This document shows positions 53,336 through 62,705 of a stretch of DNA of 64,000 nt, piece after piece. The number at the start of each line of letters is the position of its first letter. The stretch's first letter is position 1. Below the pieces are notes generated by a model. It worked only from the letters and a program-made list of their open reading frames with translations. It did no database searches and was not told the origin of the DNA. This DNA is from Cellulosimicrobium funkei (lineage in GTDB: Bacteria > Actinomycetota > Actinomycetes > Actinomycetales > Cellulomonadaceae), in the NCBI RefSeq assembly GCF_001019615.1, contig NZ_JNBQ01000005.1:1-64000 (forward strand), in the 5' to 3' direction. A program made the translations under genes and the position numbers.

Positions 53336-54067
53336 TCAGGGGAGGTCGTCGGTCGCCGACCCCACGCCGCGCAGGGACTGCTCGGCGAGGGCCGCGCTGC
53401 GCTCGATGTGGGCACGCATCGCGGCCTCGGCCGCGGCGGGGTCGCGGCTCGCGATCGCGTCCGCGACGGCGCGGTGCTCGTCGACGTGGTCGGTGGTGCC
53501 GACGCGGCGGCGTGCGGCGAGCGCGCGGTACCGGTCGACGTGGCCGCGGATCTGGCGCAGGAGCGCCGACCCCCAGCGGTTGTCGGCGAGCGCCTCGATC
53601 TCGCCGTGGAACTGTGCGCCGACGCGCAGCACCTCGTCCTCGTGGTCGCGCACGGCGTCCATGAGGGTCACGAGCCGGACGAGGCGCGCGACGTCGTCGG
53701 GCGTGGCGCGCTCGCACGCGTCCCGGGCGAGCAGCCCTTCGAGGCGGGCGCGTACGTCGTAGACGCGACGTGCGTCCGCGAGGTCGAGCGGCGCGACGCG
53801 CACTCCCCCCGTCGGCAGCTCGACGACGAGCGCCTCCGCCTGGAGCAGGCGCAGCGCCTCGCGCACCGGGGTCCGGGAGACGCCGAGCTCGGCGGACAGC
53901 ACGGGCTCGGTGAGGCGGGCGTCGGGCGCGAGCGAGCCGTCGATGATGCGGCCGCGGAGGAGGTCGTAGACCGCGCGGGCGCCGGACTGACGGCGCGCGA
54001 GGCCCGCGTCGCCGGGGGCCGTCGCGGCCTGCCCGACGGCGGCGCGCAGGTCGGGCGTCGTCGTCAC
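53336..54067 (-). CDS. GntR-family (FCD) regulator of the prp operon
   Basis: 243 residues from GTG 54067; upstream in-frame codons cross the operator and are rejected. The winged-helix domain is at residues 25-90 ([50 protein letters not shown]). The FCD effector domain follows, with metal/ligand residues in [11 protein letters not shown] and [10 protein letters not shown]. It heads the methylcitrate genes in the same direction and should repress them until a propionate-derived ligand binds. A perfect palindrome lies 27 bases upstream. Confidence 0.92.
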   Translation of the reverse strand: MTTTPDLRAAVGQAATAPGDAGLARRQSGARAVYDLLRGRIIDGSLAPDARLTEPVLSAELGVSRTPVREALRLLQAEALVVELPTGGVRVAPLDLADARRVYDVRARLEGLLARDACERATPDDVARLVRLVTLMDAVRDHEDEVLRVGAQFHGEIEALADNRWGSALLRQIRGHVDRYRALAARRRVGTTDHVDEHRAVADAIASRDPAAAEAAMRAHIERSAALAEQSLRGVGSATDDLP

Positions 54068-54093
54068 CCGGCCATCGTGCCACACGGACTGCG

Positions 54094-54109
54094 CACTTGT
54101 ATACAAGTG
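54094..54109. promoter_or_regulatory. Palindromic operator CACTTGTATACAAGTG
   Basis: A perfect 16-base palindrome with the TTGTATACAA core usual for FadR/VanR-type GntR regulators stands 27 bases upstream of the GntR start codon. It is the expected site of autoregulation and of prp control. Confidence 0.75.
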
Positions 54110-54126
54110 TCGGTCGCGGGTGAGCG

Positions 54127-54153
54127 TGTCACATCCCGGGGCGCTGCGGCGTC
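54127..54153 (+). promoter_or_regulatory. ECF41-type autoregulated promoter
   Basis: TGTCACA (54127-54133), a 16-base spacer and CGTC (54150-54153) match the published ECF41 target sequence (TGTCACA-n16-CGTC). The next ATG is 8 bases further, so the transcript is nearly leaderless. Confidence 0.75.
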
Positions 54154-54161
54154 GTACGGGC

Positions 54162-54929
54162 ATGAGGATCGCAGTGACAGGTGGGACAGGGACGATCGGC
54201 CGGCACGTCGTCGCGGAGCTGACCGCGCGGGGGCACGAGGTGCGCGCGCTGAGCCGGCACGCGGAGCACTACCCGGTCGACCTCACGACGGGCGTCGGCC
54301 TGGCCGCCGCGCTCGCCGGGGTGGACGTCGTGGTGGACGCGAGCAACGCGGCGTCGTCCACGGCGGCCGCGCGGGCGACGCTCGTCGAGGGGACGCGGCG
54401 GCTCCTGGCGGCCGAGCGCGACGCCGGGGTGCGGCACCACGTGCTCATCTCGATCGTGGGATGCCACGATGTGCCGATGGCCTACTACGGCGTGAAGGTC
54501 GAGCAGGAGCGGGCGGTCGCGGCCGGCGACGTCCCGTGGACGGTCGTCGCGGTGACGCAGTTCCACGAGTTCGTCGCCGGGACGCTCGCGGGCGCCGCGC
54601 GGCGCGGTGTCGTCCCGCTGCTGCGCGTCCCGGTCCAGCCCGTCGCGGCGCGGGACGCGGGCTCGGCCGTCACCGACGCCGCGGAGCGCGAGCCGCTCCG
54701 CTCGACCTCGACCGTCGCCGGGCCCGAGGTGCTCGACCTGCGGGACGTGGCGCGCGCCTGGCGTGCGGCCACCGGCTCCCGGGCGCTCCCCGTACGGGTG
54801 CCGCTGCCCGGGCGTCTCGGGCGCGCGCTGCGCGCGGGCGGCCTCACCGACCCGCACCCCGACGCGCGCGGCACGACGACGTTCGGCGACTGGCTCGCGG
54901 CACAGCGCACCGCGGCGACCGCGCGATGA
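54162..54929 (+). CDS. NmrA/SDR-type NAD(P)-binding oxidoreductase, partner of ECF41 sigma factor
   Basis: 255 residues from ATG 54162. The glycine-rich motif RIAVTGGTGTIGRHVV opens a Rossmann fold; VDVVVDASNAAS, HHVLISIVGCHDVPMAYYGVKVEQE and VTQFHEFVAG follow the NmrA/atypical SDR pattern. ECF41 sigma factors are typically paired with a carboxymuconolactone decarboxylase, oxidoreductase or epimerase gene; this is such a partner. Its stop overlaps the sigma start by 4 bases. Substrate unknown. Confidence 0.87.
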   Translation: MRIAVTGGTGTIGRHVVAELTARGHEVRALSRHAEHYPVDLTTGVGLAAALAGVDVVVDASNAASSTAAARATLVEGTRRLLAAERDAGVRHHVLISIVGCHDVPMAYYGVKVEQERAVAAGDVPWTVVAVTQFHEFVAGTLAGAARRGVVPLLRVPVQPVAARDAGSAVTDAAEREPLRSTSTVAGPEVLDLRDVARAWRAATGSRALPVRVPLPGRLGRALRAGGLTDPHPDARGTTTFGDWLAAQRTAATAR

Positions 54930-55870
54930 GCACCGACGACCTCGCGCACTGCTTCGAGGCCGAGCGCCCGCGCCTCCTGCGCCTCGCCTACGCGACCACG
55001 GGGTCGTGGTCGGACGCCGAGGACTGCGTGCAGGACGCGTGGCTGCGTCTGCGCACCCAGGACCCCGCGTCGATCCGCAACCTCGCGGCGTGGCTCACGA
55101 CGACGGTCGGCCGCCTCGCGCTCGACGTGCTCGGCAGCGCGCGCGTGCGGCGCGAGCGCTACGTCGGGACGTGGCTTCCCGAGCCCGTCGTCACCGCGCC
55201 CGGTGCGCGGTCCCCGGTCGCGTCGTCCGCCGCGACCGCGCGGGACGCCGCCGATCCCGCCGACCGCGCCACGCTCGACGAGGAGGTGAGCATGGCGCTG
55301 CTCGTCGTGCTCGAGCGCCTCTCCCCCGCGCAGCGCGTCGCGTTCGTGCTGCACGACGTCTTCGGGCTGCCGTTCGAGGAGGTGGGCGACGTCGTCGGGC
55401 GCTCCCCCGCGGCGGTGCGCCAGCTCGCATCGCGCGCCCGCAAGGACGTCGAGGCCGGACGCCCACGCGGTCGGACGTCGCGCGCCGAGCAGGAGCGCGT
55501 CGTCGAGGCGTTCGTCGCGGCGTGCGCGGGCGACGACCTGCCGACGCTGCTCGGGCTGCTCGACCCCGACGTGATGCTCCGGGGCGACGGCGGCGGCAAG
55601 GTCCGCGCGCTGCGGCACCCGGTCCAGGGCGCGCAGACCGTCGGGGAGGTCCTGCTCTCCTACCTCCGCAACCGGCCGCGCGGCGCGGGGGCCGTCGACG
55701 TCAACGGCAGCCCCGGGCTCGCGCTCGTCGACGGCTCGGGGGTGCTCACGGTCCTGGCTTTCACGTTCGCCGACGGCCGCATCGCGGCGCTCGACATCGT
55801 GCGGAACCCCGACAAGCTGGGCACGGTGCCGCCGGGGCTCCTCGACGACGCCGGCCCGTGGTGGCCCTGA
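54926..55870 (+). CDS. ECF41-family sigma factor with SnoaL-like C-terminal domain
   Basis: 314 residues from ATG 54926. Sigma region 2 is at RLLRLAYATTGSWSDAEDCVQDAWLRL and region 4 at ALLVVLERLSPAQRVAFVLHDVFGLPFEEVGDVVGRSPAAVRQLASRARK. The C-terminal extension is a SnoaL-like domain holding the two marks of ECF41: DGGGK and NPDK. In this family the extension both inhibits and activates the factor, replacing a separate anti-sigma. A matching promoter lies upstream of the operon. Confidence 0.93.
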   Translation: MSTDDLAHCFEAERPRLLRLAYATTGSWSDAEDCVQDAWLRLRTQDPASIRNLAAWLTTTVGRLALDVLGSARVRRERYVGTWLPEPVVTAPGARSPVASSAATARDAADPADRATLDEEVSMALLVVLERLSPAQRVAFVLHDVFGLPFEEVGDVVGRSPAAVRQLASRARKDVEAGRPRGRTSRAEQERVVEAFVAACAGDDLPTLLGLLDPDVMLRGDGGGKVRALRHPVQGAQTVGEVLLSYLRNRPRGAGAVDVNGSPGLALVDGSGVLTVLAFTFADGRIAALDIVRNPDKLGTVPPGLLDDAGPWWP

Positions 55871-55874
55871 CCCG

Positions 55875-56615
55875 CTACGGCCGGTAGCCCTCGGCCGGCC
55901 AGCCGCCGTAGCCGTCGAGGTGCTCGTCGGCGTCGCGCACGTAGTCGTCGACCGGCGTCATGCGCTCGGCCATCTCGAAGTGCCAGTCGACCAGCTCGCC
56001 GAGCGGGACGGGGGTGCGCGACGACCGCGCGACGTCGCGCCCCTCCTCCGACCACAGCGGCGGGTAGAGGCTCAGCCCCTCGTCGAGGCGGACCGCCCCG
56101 ATCTCGTCGTACCAGCCGGGCCACCGGACGGAGGCGTAGAACTCCGTCGTCCCGCCGCTCACCGCCCACTCGAGGAACGCGGCCTGGCCGAAGCCCAGGT
56201 CGACCCACGTGAGCGAGTCGGGCGCGAAGTAGTTGACGTTGCCGAGCTGGCCCGGGAGGCCGCCGCCGTTGATCGCGAACGTGCCGCCGAGCACGTCGTA
56301 CGCGACGACCAGGACCGACGGCGCGACGCTGTCGTCACCCGGCTCGCCGAGCCCGTTGACGGTCGCGAGGTCGGGCAGCCCGGCCCCGCCCCCACCGATG
56401 ATCCGCAGCCACCCGCCGTCGACGAGCACCCCGCCGGTGTGCAGCGCGAGCGCGCCCAGCGTCGAGCGGACGGTGACCTGGAGCCGGAAGAGGACCTCGA
56501 GCGACCACGCCGGGGCCGGCACGACCTCCACGCCACCGCGCCCGAGCATGCGGGAGAGCGTCGGCCAGGCGGGGTCGTCGACCGCCGCCAGCTCCGCTGC
56601 CGTCCTCACTGTCAT
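55875..56615 (-). CDS. DUF2625 domain-containing protein
   Basis: 246 residues from ATG 56615 (MTVRTAAELAAVDDPAWPTL). The chain follows DUF2625 through VTVRSTLGALALHTGGVLVDGGWLRIIGGG, FAINGGGLPGQLGNVNYFAPDSLTWVDLGFG and SVRWPGWYDE. Family members are cytoplasmic and of unknown function. It converges on the ECF41 gene with 4 bases between. Longer upstream frames run antisense to the next gene and are rejected. Confidence 0.8.
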   Translation of the reverse strand: MTVRTAAELAAVDDPAWPTLSRMLGRGGVEVVPAPAWSLEVLFRLQVTVRSTLGALALHTGGVLVDGGWLRIIGGGGAGLPDLATVNGLGEPGDDSVAPSVLVVAYDVLGGTFAINGGGLPGQLGNVNYFAPDSLTWVDLGFGQAAFLEWAVSGGTTEFYASVRWPGWYDEIGAVRLDEGLSLYPPLWSEEGRDVARSSRTPVPLGELVDWHFEMAERMTPVDDYVRDADEHLDGYGGWPAEGYRP

Positions 56616-56841
56616 GGCCGGATCATGCCAGATGTTGCCGGTAACCAGGAGTCCTGCTATGGAGCGGCGCCCGGCAGGTCCCCCGATGTGCTGAAAGACC
56701 GATTCGGAAGGGCTCCTGCGGCACGACCGACCACCGATCGTCCGGGCCGTCACGGTCTGGGTGTGAAGACTCGGCGGCGAGCCCGCGCAGACCGCGTCCG
56801 CGCGGTCACGCCGGGGTGTCCCTGTGGGTAGCGTCTCGGCC

Positions 56842-58314
56842 GTGGACGACGAGCGCACCGTACCGACGGCGGACGGCACCCACGGACCTCGACCCGCGAG
56901 CGCACGCCGGGTCCCGCGGGGCGCGGTCGCCGTCATCGCGTCGGTCGCCGGCGTGGGCCTCGCGGTCGTCGCCTCGCTCCTCGCGCCCGCGGTCCTCGAC
57001 ACCGCCGTGACCGACGGCCCGGCCGCGCTCCCGTCGTCGCCACCGGACGGGTCGACGGCGACGTCGCCCAGGGCGGGCGATCCGGAACAGGGGACGGAGG
57101 ACATGATCGCGCTCCTCCTCGCCCTGCCGGGCGTCGAGGACGTGCAGACGAACGGGCGGGTGGGCACGTCGGCCGAGATCACGCTCGTGACCCCGCTCCC
57201 GGACCCCGAGGTCGCGCAGCGCACCGCCAGGGACGCGAGCGCGATCGTCGCGGCCGTGCCCGGGGGCGGCGCGTGGTCGCTCCGGGTCGAGGGCACGGGC
57301 CCGGGCGGCGGGACGCTCGCCGTCGAGCACGGCCCGGGAGCGGCCACCGTCCCCGGCGTCGACCCGGCCACCGGGGAGCCGCGCCCCGACCTCCTCGGGG
57401 CCGACGCGGTCGCCGACGCCGTGCGCCTCGTCGCCCACGACTCCGTGCGGCGCGTGTACCTCGCCCCGGGCGCCGCCTCGATCGACGTCCGCTCGGCCGA
57501 CGACCTCGTCCCCGTCGCCGGGCTCGTGCGCGCCGAGGGCCGCGGGCTGACGAGCCTCGGCGTCGACGGCTCCGGTCTCGGCACCTACGACGGCGACGGG
57601 CTGACCGTCCCCGACGACGCCCTGCTCACGCTCCTGGCCGACGTCGCGGCGGAGCCCGGCGTGACGCAGGTCGTGCACGACGCCGTCCGCGACACGTTCC
57701 CGCAGGACCCCCTGCTCACGGTGGTCACCTCGGGCGACGCGGCCGTGGTCGCGCGCGTCCTCGACGGCGCGGCCTACCCGGGCCCCGTGCTCGCGTACCA
57801 GGTCCACGGCGCGACCGACGGCGGCGCGTCCGCGACGCGCTCCGGGTTCGTCGCGGGGGTCGCCCCGACGGCCGGGACGCACCCTGCGGGCGCGTGCGCG
57901 CCCGGCGACCTCGCGCTCGGGGCGCTGGGGTTCGACGCCGCGGCGGGGCGCCGCTTCCTCACCGTCACGGCCCGCAACGACGGCACCGCGGAGTGCGTCC
58001 TGGCCGGCGCGCCCGCGATCCGCTTCGTCGCCGACGACGGCTCGGAGACGGACGTGCTCGTCGAGCCGGACGACGACGGCCTCGCCCCGCTCACGCTCGC
58101 ACCCGGCGCCACCGCCTGGGCCGCGCTCTCGTGGCGCGGCGGGTCGACGGCCGACGACCCGCCGCTCGTCACGACGCTGCTCGTGGCCCCGCACCCGGGC
58201 GACCCCGAGTCCGTCGTCGGGCTCGCGGGGATCCCCGGCGTCGGGGACGGTCTCGACCTGCTCGGCGGCGGGACGGCGACGATCGGGTCCTGGGCACCTG
58301 CCCGGACGGGGTGA
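56842..58314 (+). CDS. Membrane-anchored protein with DUF4232-like C-terminal domain
   Basis: 490 residues from GTG 56842; GTG 56824 is an alternative start. A short basic N-terminus (RRVPRGAVAV) precedes one membrane helix (VAVIASVAGVGLAVVASLLAPAVL). The exported middle part (residues 90-340) shows two alpha/beta repeats without known family. Residues 350-480 resemble DUF4232: a disulfide-suited cysteine pair, TVTARNDGTAECVLAGAP and LAPGATAWAALSWRG. Function unknown; an envelope-associated role is likely. Confidence 0.7.
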   Translation: MDDERTVPTADGTHGPRPASARRVPRGAVAVIASVAGVGLAVVASLLAPAVLDTAVTDGPAALPSSPPDGSTATSPRAGDPEQGTEDMIALLLALPGVEDVQTNGRVGTSAEITLVTPLPDPEVAQRTARDASAIVAAVPGGGAWSLRVEGTGPGGGTLAVEHGPGAATVPGVDPATGEPRPDLLGADAVADAVRLVAHDSVRRVYLAPGAASIDVRSADDLVPVAGLVRAEGRGLTSLGVDGSGLGTYDGDGLTVPDDALLTLLADVAAEPGVTQVVHDAVRDTFPQDPLLTVVTSGDAAVVARVLDGAAYPGPVLAYQVHGATDGGASATRSGFVAGVAPTAGTHPAGACAPGDLALGALGFDAAAGRRFLTVTARNDGTAECVLAGAPAIRFVADDGSETDVLVEPDDDGLAPLTLAPGATAWAALSWRGGSTADDPPLVTTLLVAPHPGDPESVVGLAGIPGVGDGLDLLGGGTATIGSWAPARTG

Positions 58315-58368
58315 CGAGCTCGCGGGCTGCGGGGTCCGTCGGCGGCCTGCCGAAGGACCCCGAGAGCA

Positions 58369-60396
58369 TCAGCTCTGGCACTCCCGGTAGATCTGGCTCT
58401 CCGAGAGCACCCCGTCGACGACCGACAGCCGGTCAACGGTCCCCCGCCAGTGGTCGGCCCAGGCGTCGCCCTCCTTCGCACGACCGATCTGGAGCGCGCC
58501 GTGCGAGGCCCAGCCGGGGCTGGTCGTGGTCGCACTGCCAGCAAGCACGTTCCCCCCATCCTTCGGGTCGTCCGGCGACCCGATCTCGCAGACGTAGAGA
58601 CGGAGCACGCCGGCTCCGGCGTCGCGGACGCCGGTCAGGTGGACCCACGACCCCGGCTCGACCTCGACGCCGGAGAACGCCACGGCAGCCGCCGAGCTGT
58701 CCGCGTCGGCATCCGCGGTCCAGAACGCCCAGCACGTGCCCGACGCCGTCCCGCACGCGGGGTCGCGGCGCATGCCGAGCGCGAACGCGCTCGTCCGATC
58801 ACCGTCCTGGCTCACCGCGACGCGCGTGGCCCCGGTCTCGTCGGCACGAACCGTCGCTGCGACGGAGAACGCGCCCGCCGTCGCCACGGCCGGCCCCGAC
58901 GACCACGCCGCCGACGCGTCGTCCGCGACGACGAGCGCGCCGTCGTCCGGATCGAACCCGAAGTCCGCGTACACCCCGTCGCCCCACATCGTCTCGTCCG
59001 CGAGCGTGATCGCCCGGGTGCCCGTGGCGTCCCAGGTCTCGCGGCCCGCCCTCTCGGAGAACGACCACCGCGCGGGGACGGCCGCCGTCACAGCGAAGCG
59101 GTAGAGCCGCACCGGACCGGTCAGCCCGGCGGAGTCGACCGCCTGGGCGTAGATGCGCTGGCTCCCGCTGGTGGTCGGCGTGAACTCGACCCGATCGCCG
59201 GGGGCCGCCGAGCTGAGCATCCCGTCGCTGCCGAAGGAGTAGCGGATCGCCACGACGTCCGGCTCGTCGGAGGACAGGACGAAGGCGCCGCGCACGCCGA
59301 CGCCTCCGGTCGTCGTGTCTTCCCGGTAGACCGCGGGCTCGCCCTCGACGGGCGTGATCACCGGCGCGAGCTCCGGCCTCACGAGATCGACGACGAGCTC
59401 GCACCGGCTCGGCTCGCTCCACGGGCCGCCGTCCGCCGTCGCTGCCCGGACCTCCCACGCGTACGCGCCGCCGTGGTGCAGCAGACCCGAGGGCACACGC
59501 ATGTGGGCGACGGAACCCGCGATCATCGCGCCGTCGGTCTGCGCGGTCCACAGTTCCGCTCCCGAGGAGAGGTCCTGGACCGAGAACCGGGCGAGCAGGA
59601 GATGGTTCGCCTCGCCCGAGAGCTCCGCCGTGAGGTCAGGCGTGTCCGACCTCACGGCCGGTCGCGCCTCTCCCGTCACGCACGCGCTCACCGGGTCGGA
59701 GGTCCCGAGCGCGGTCGCCGACGCTCCCGCCGGAGGCGCGAGCTCGAGCGTCAGCGTCGTCGCGTCCCCGAGCACCGCGATGCCGGACCGCGCGCCGGAG
59801 AGACCGAGCGCCACCGGGTCGCCCGACGCAGCGGCCGCGGCGACGGGTGCGGTGACGTCCCAGGACACCACGCCCCAACGGTCGCATCGTGCGGACGAGG
59901 TCGCCGACGCCACGGCGGGTCCCCACGTCGAGGCGTGGTTCGCCCATGTGCTCGACCGGACCACCGCGCCCACCACGTGCGCCGTGACCGGGCTCGTCCG
60001 GCACTGCGCGCCCTGCACGCCGGACGTCGTCAGGGTCGCCCGAGCGACGGTCGCGCCCGCGGGCACGCCCGATGCGACGGCGTCCGTGAAGTCCCACGCG
60101 ACACGCGACTCGCCCAGGACCGTGCAGAGGAGACCGGAGGCGCAGCCTCCGACGACCTGCGGGCCCTCGAAGGCGTATCCGGATGCCGACCGCGGGAGCG
60201 CCGACCGCAGCACGGTCCGTGGGACACCGTCACCGTCGAGGACGACGGGTGCACCAGCCTCGGAGGCCCCGGTGCTCGGTACCGGTACGGCGCTCGCCGT
60301 CGTCGCACCGGCGGTCAGGCCCGTGAGGGCCAGCACCACGCTCAGCAGCGCGGCCGTCGTCCCGCGCGTCGTTCGTCTCACGTCTCCCCCGATCAT
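58369..60396 (-). CDS. Secreted protein with C-terminal LamG-like domain
   Basis: 675 residues from ATG 60396; GTG five codons later is also possible. The signal peptide RRTTRGTTAALLSVVLALTGLTAGATTASA is clear. Residues 60-230 resemble carbohydrate-binding beta domains found before RHS/YD proteins (cysteine-rich SAR-C-RWGVVSWDVTAPV). Fibronectin-like segments follow, and the last 200 residues are a LamG/concanavalin-A-like jellyroll (FSVAATVRADETGATRVAVSQDG, LQIGRAK). No catalytic motif is visible and no RHS repeats follow. It may bind extracellular polymers. Confidence 0.75.
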   Translation of the reverse strand: MIGGDVRRTTRGTTAALLSVVLALTGLTAGATTASAVPVPSTGASEAGAPVVLDGDGVPRTVLRSALPRSASGYAFEGPQVVGGCASGLLCTVLGESRVAWDFTDAVASGVPAGATVARATLTTSGVQGAQCRTSPVTAHVVGAVVRSSTWANHASTWGPAVASATSSARCDRWGVVSWDVTAPVAAAAASGDPVALGLSGARSGIAVLGDATTLTLELAPPAGASATALGTSDPVSACVTGEARPAVRSDTPDLTAELSGEANHLLLARFSVQDLSSGAELWTAQTDGAMIAGSVAHMRVPSGLLHHGGAYAWEVRAATADGGPWSEPSRCELVVDLVRPELAPVITPVEGEPAVYREDTTTGGVGVRGAFVLSSDEPDVVAIRYSFGSDGMLSSAAPGDRVEFTPTTSGSQRIYAQAVDSAGLTGPVRLYRFAVTAAVPARWSFSERAGRETWDATGTRAITLADETMWGDGVYADFGFDPDDGALVVADDASAAWSSGPAVATAGAFSVAATVRADETGATRVAVSQDGDRTSAFALGMRRDPACGTASGTCWAFWTADADADSSAAAVAFSGVEVEPGSWVHLTGVRDAGAGVLRLYVCEIGSPDDPKDGGNVLAGSATTTSPGWASHGALQIGRAKEGDAWADHWRGTVDRLSVVDGVLSESQIYRECQS

Positions 60397-60541
60397 CCCG
60401 CTCGCCGTTCCTCGGCGAGGTCCCCGCGTGCCCCTGGGTCGTCCTCGACCAGGTCCTCGCGCGGCGGCTGGCGGAAATGTACACCGGCAGCGGGCACCGC
60501 CGACACGGCTGTTCGGGCGATCGCGGCACGGCCCTCGGAAC

Positions 60542-62548
60542 TCACCCGAACGTCGCGGTGAACACCTGGACGCCGGGCGGGACGTCGAGCTCGACGAGTC
60601 CTTCCGTCGGGCCGTCGCCCTCCAGGACGGGGTAGAGCGTCGGGCTGCCGGAGACGTCGATCTCGCGGGTCGTGGTCCGCCCGTCCTTCGTGACGCGCGC
60701 CGTGACGGTGCCCTCGCCGCCGAGCACCGTGAACACGTCGGTCGAGCGGTACGCGAGGCGCACGCGCGCGTCGTCGGACACGGCGGTCGCGCCCTGGAAG
60801 TCGACGTCCCACGTGCCGCCGAGCGAGAACGTGTCCTGCCGCTGGTCGTCGGCGAGCGTGAAGTCCTGCTGCCCCGCGGCGTAGCGCGGCTCGCCCGCGT
60901 AGTTGACGACGCGCTTGATCGAGAAGTAGGTCTCCGGCGTCGTCTCGTCCTGCGGCGTGGTGTCGCCGACGGCGGTGGGCGCGGGCAGCTCGACGCCCGG
61001 GTTCGCGTCCTCGAGGAGCTCGCGAACCAGGCGCTCGGTGTCCTCGTACCCGCCCTCCCCGAAGCGGATGTGACGCACGGTCCCGTCGGCGTCGACGAGG
61101 TACTGCGCGGGCCAGTAGCGGTTCCGGTAGGCGGTCCAGGTCGCGTACGCGTTGTCCTGGGCCACGGGGTAGGTGACGCCGAGGTCCTGCGCGCCCGCGA
61201 CGACGTTGCGCGTCTCGCGCTCGAACGCGAACTCGGGCGTGTGGACCCCGACGACCTCGAACCCCGCGCCGACGTCGCGGTACCGGTCGTACCAGGCGTT
61301 GACGTGCGGGATCGCGCGCTGGCAGTTGATGCAGGAGTAGGTCCAGAAGTCGACCAGCACGACCTTGCCGCGCAGCCCCTCGAGCGTCAGCGCCTCGCCG
61401 CCCGGGGTGTTGAGCCACGTGTCGATGCCACGCAGCTCCGGGGCGGTGCCGCAGTCCTCGAGCACGGGCGCGCCGTTCGAGCAGTTCGACAGCTCACGGT
61501 TCTCGTCGGTGACGAGCCCGCCGAGGTCGAGCGCCTCGCGCACGGCGTCGTTCTCGTCGACCCGCTGCTGGAGCGCGCCCGTGTAGTCGGGCAGGGCGCG
61601 CTGGAGCGCGGCGGGAAGGTTGAGCGCGAGCGCACCCGCGAGCGCGATCATCACGACGCCGCCCGTGACGCGGATGCCGCGCGTGTGTCGCTGGAACCCG
61701 CGGACCCGCTCCGCGACACGTCGCCCGGCGAGCGCGAAGACGAGGAGCGGGACCGCCGCCCCGACCGCGAACGACACCGTCAGCGCGACGGTCCCCGGGC
61801 CGATGTTCCCCGTCGCCCCCGCCACGGTGATCGCCGCGAGGACGGGCCCGGCGCACGGCACGTACAGCACGCCGAGGCCGAGGCCGAGCACGAACGCCCC
61901 GCGGTCCTGTCGGGCGGCGCCGCGTCGTGCCCCGAGCGCCGCGATCCGCCGGAACGGCCGCTCCAGGACCTCCTCGACGCGCGGCACGATCATCCCCACG
62001 CCGATCGCGACGAGGAGCACGATGCCCGCCCAGCGCAGCAGGTCCTGCGGGAGCCCGAGCGCGGTCAGCAGGAGGGAGCCGAGGAGCGTGAAGACGCTGA
62101 AGCTGAGGACCAGGCCCGCGATGACGAGGTAGGGGCGCCACGAGCGGCGCGCGGCCCGCCGGGACGCACGGCGCCCGGGTCCGCCGTCGACCGGGGTGGC
62201 GGGCTCCGCGGCGTCCCCCGTCGACAGGTCGAGGGCGAGCGTCCCGCCGCGTGTCGGCCGCGCCGTGACCTCCCGCGTCCCGGCGGCCTCCTGCGCGCCG
62301 CCCGGGCCGCCCCGGCCACGCAGCCCTGCCGCCGGGCGGCCGCCGACGCGGACCGCGTCGGGGACGCCCGCGAACAGCCTCGGGGAGACGCCGCCCGTCC
62401 CGGGCTCCGAGGTGCCCGACGGCGGCTCCCCCGTGCGCGCGCCCTGCACACCGCCCGCGAAGAAGATGACGGGCAGCATGGGCAGGATGCACGGCGAGAC
62501 CCCCGTGATGAGTCCCCCGAGCAGGCCGATGACGATGAGCGTCTCCAT
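60542..62548 (-). CDS. dipZ: DipZ-type cytochrome c biogenesis/thioredoxin fusion protein
   Basis: 668 residues from ATG 62548. The CcdA-like membrane part has its two cysteines in GVSPCILPMLP and LYVPCAGPVLAAI. An unusually long loop of about 100 residues separates the first two helices. The exported thioredoxin domain has the active site SCINCQR, with WPAQYLVDADG near the cis-proline. A C-terminal beta domain (residues 540-668) is typical of DipZ. It passes reducing power across the membrane to outside thiols. A SigK-like promoter ends 7 bases before the start codon. Confidence 0.92.
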   Translation of the reverse strand: METLIVIGLLGGLITGVSPCILPMLPVIFFAGGVQGARTGEPPSGTSEPGTGGVSPRLFAGVPDAVRVGGRPAAGLRGRGGPGGAQEAAGTREVTARPTRGGTLALDLSTGDAAEPATPVDGGPGRRASRRAARRSWRPYLVIAGLVLSFSVFTLLGSLLLTALGLPQDLLRWAGIVLLVAIGVGMIVPRVEEVLERPFRRIAALGARRGAARQDRGAFVLGLGLGVLYVPCAGPVLAAITVAGATGNIGPGTVALTVSFAVGAAVPLLVFALAGRRVAERVRGFQRHTRGIRVTGGVVMIALAGALALNLPAALQRALPDYTGALQQRVDENDAVREALDLGGLVTDENRELSNCSNGAPVLEDCGTAPELRGIDTWLNTPGGEALTLEGLRGKVVLVDFWTYSCINCQRAIPHVNAWYDRYRDVGAGFEVVGVHTPEFAFERETRNVVAGAQDLGVTYPVAQDNAYATWTAYRNRYWPAQYLVDADGTVRHIRFGEGGYEDTERLVRELLEDANPGVELPAPTAVGDTTPQDETTPETYFSIKRVVNYAGEPRYAAGQQDFTLADDQRQDTFSLGGTWDVDFQGATAVSDDARVRLAYRSTDVFTVLGGEGTVTARVTKDGRTTTREIDVSGSPTLYPVLEGDGPTEGLVELDVPPGVQVFTATFG

Positions 62549-62555
62549 GCCCGGG

Positions 62556-62582
62556 GTTCGGACCGGCGGCCCTCGCGGATGG
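62556..62582 (-). promoter_or_regulatory. SigK-like promoter of dipZ
   Basis: On the minus strand CCATCC (62582-62577), 15 bases, CCGAAC (62561-62556). This matches the SigK consensus known from mycobacteria (CCATCC and CCGAAT). The ATG lies 7 bases after the -10, suggesting a leaderless or nearly leaderless mRNA. Confidence 0.7.
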
Positions 62583-62620
62583 GTCCGCCGCGCGCCGAGG
62601 GGCCGTCGCCGGGCGCACGA

Positions 62621-62672
62621 CGACGGCCCCGACCGTCCGGTCGGGGCCGTCGGGACCCGCTCGCGCGGGTCC
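62621..62672. terminator. Double-hairpin terminator after the fasciclin gene
   Basis: A perfect 14-bp stem with a GTCC loop (62621-62634 with 62639-62652) and a second 8-bp stem (62653-62660 with 62665-62672) lie between the fasciclin and dipZ genes, so the two are transcribed separately. Confidence 0.8.
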
Positions 62673-62705
62673 ACCGCGCGCCCGCTTCTGGACGCGCCGG
62701 GAGGG

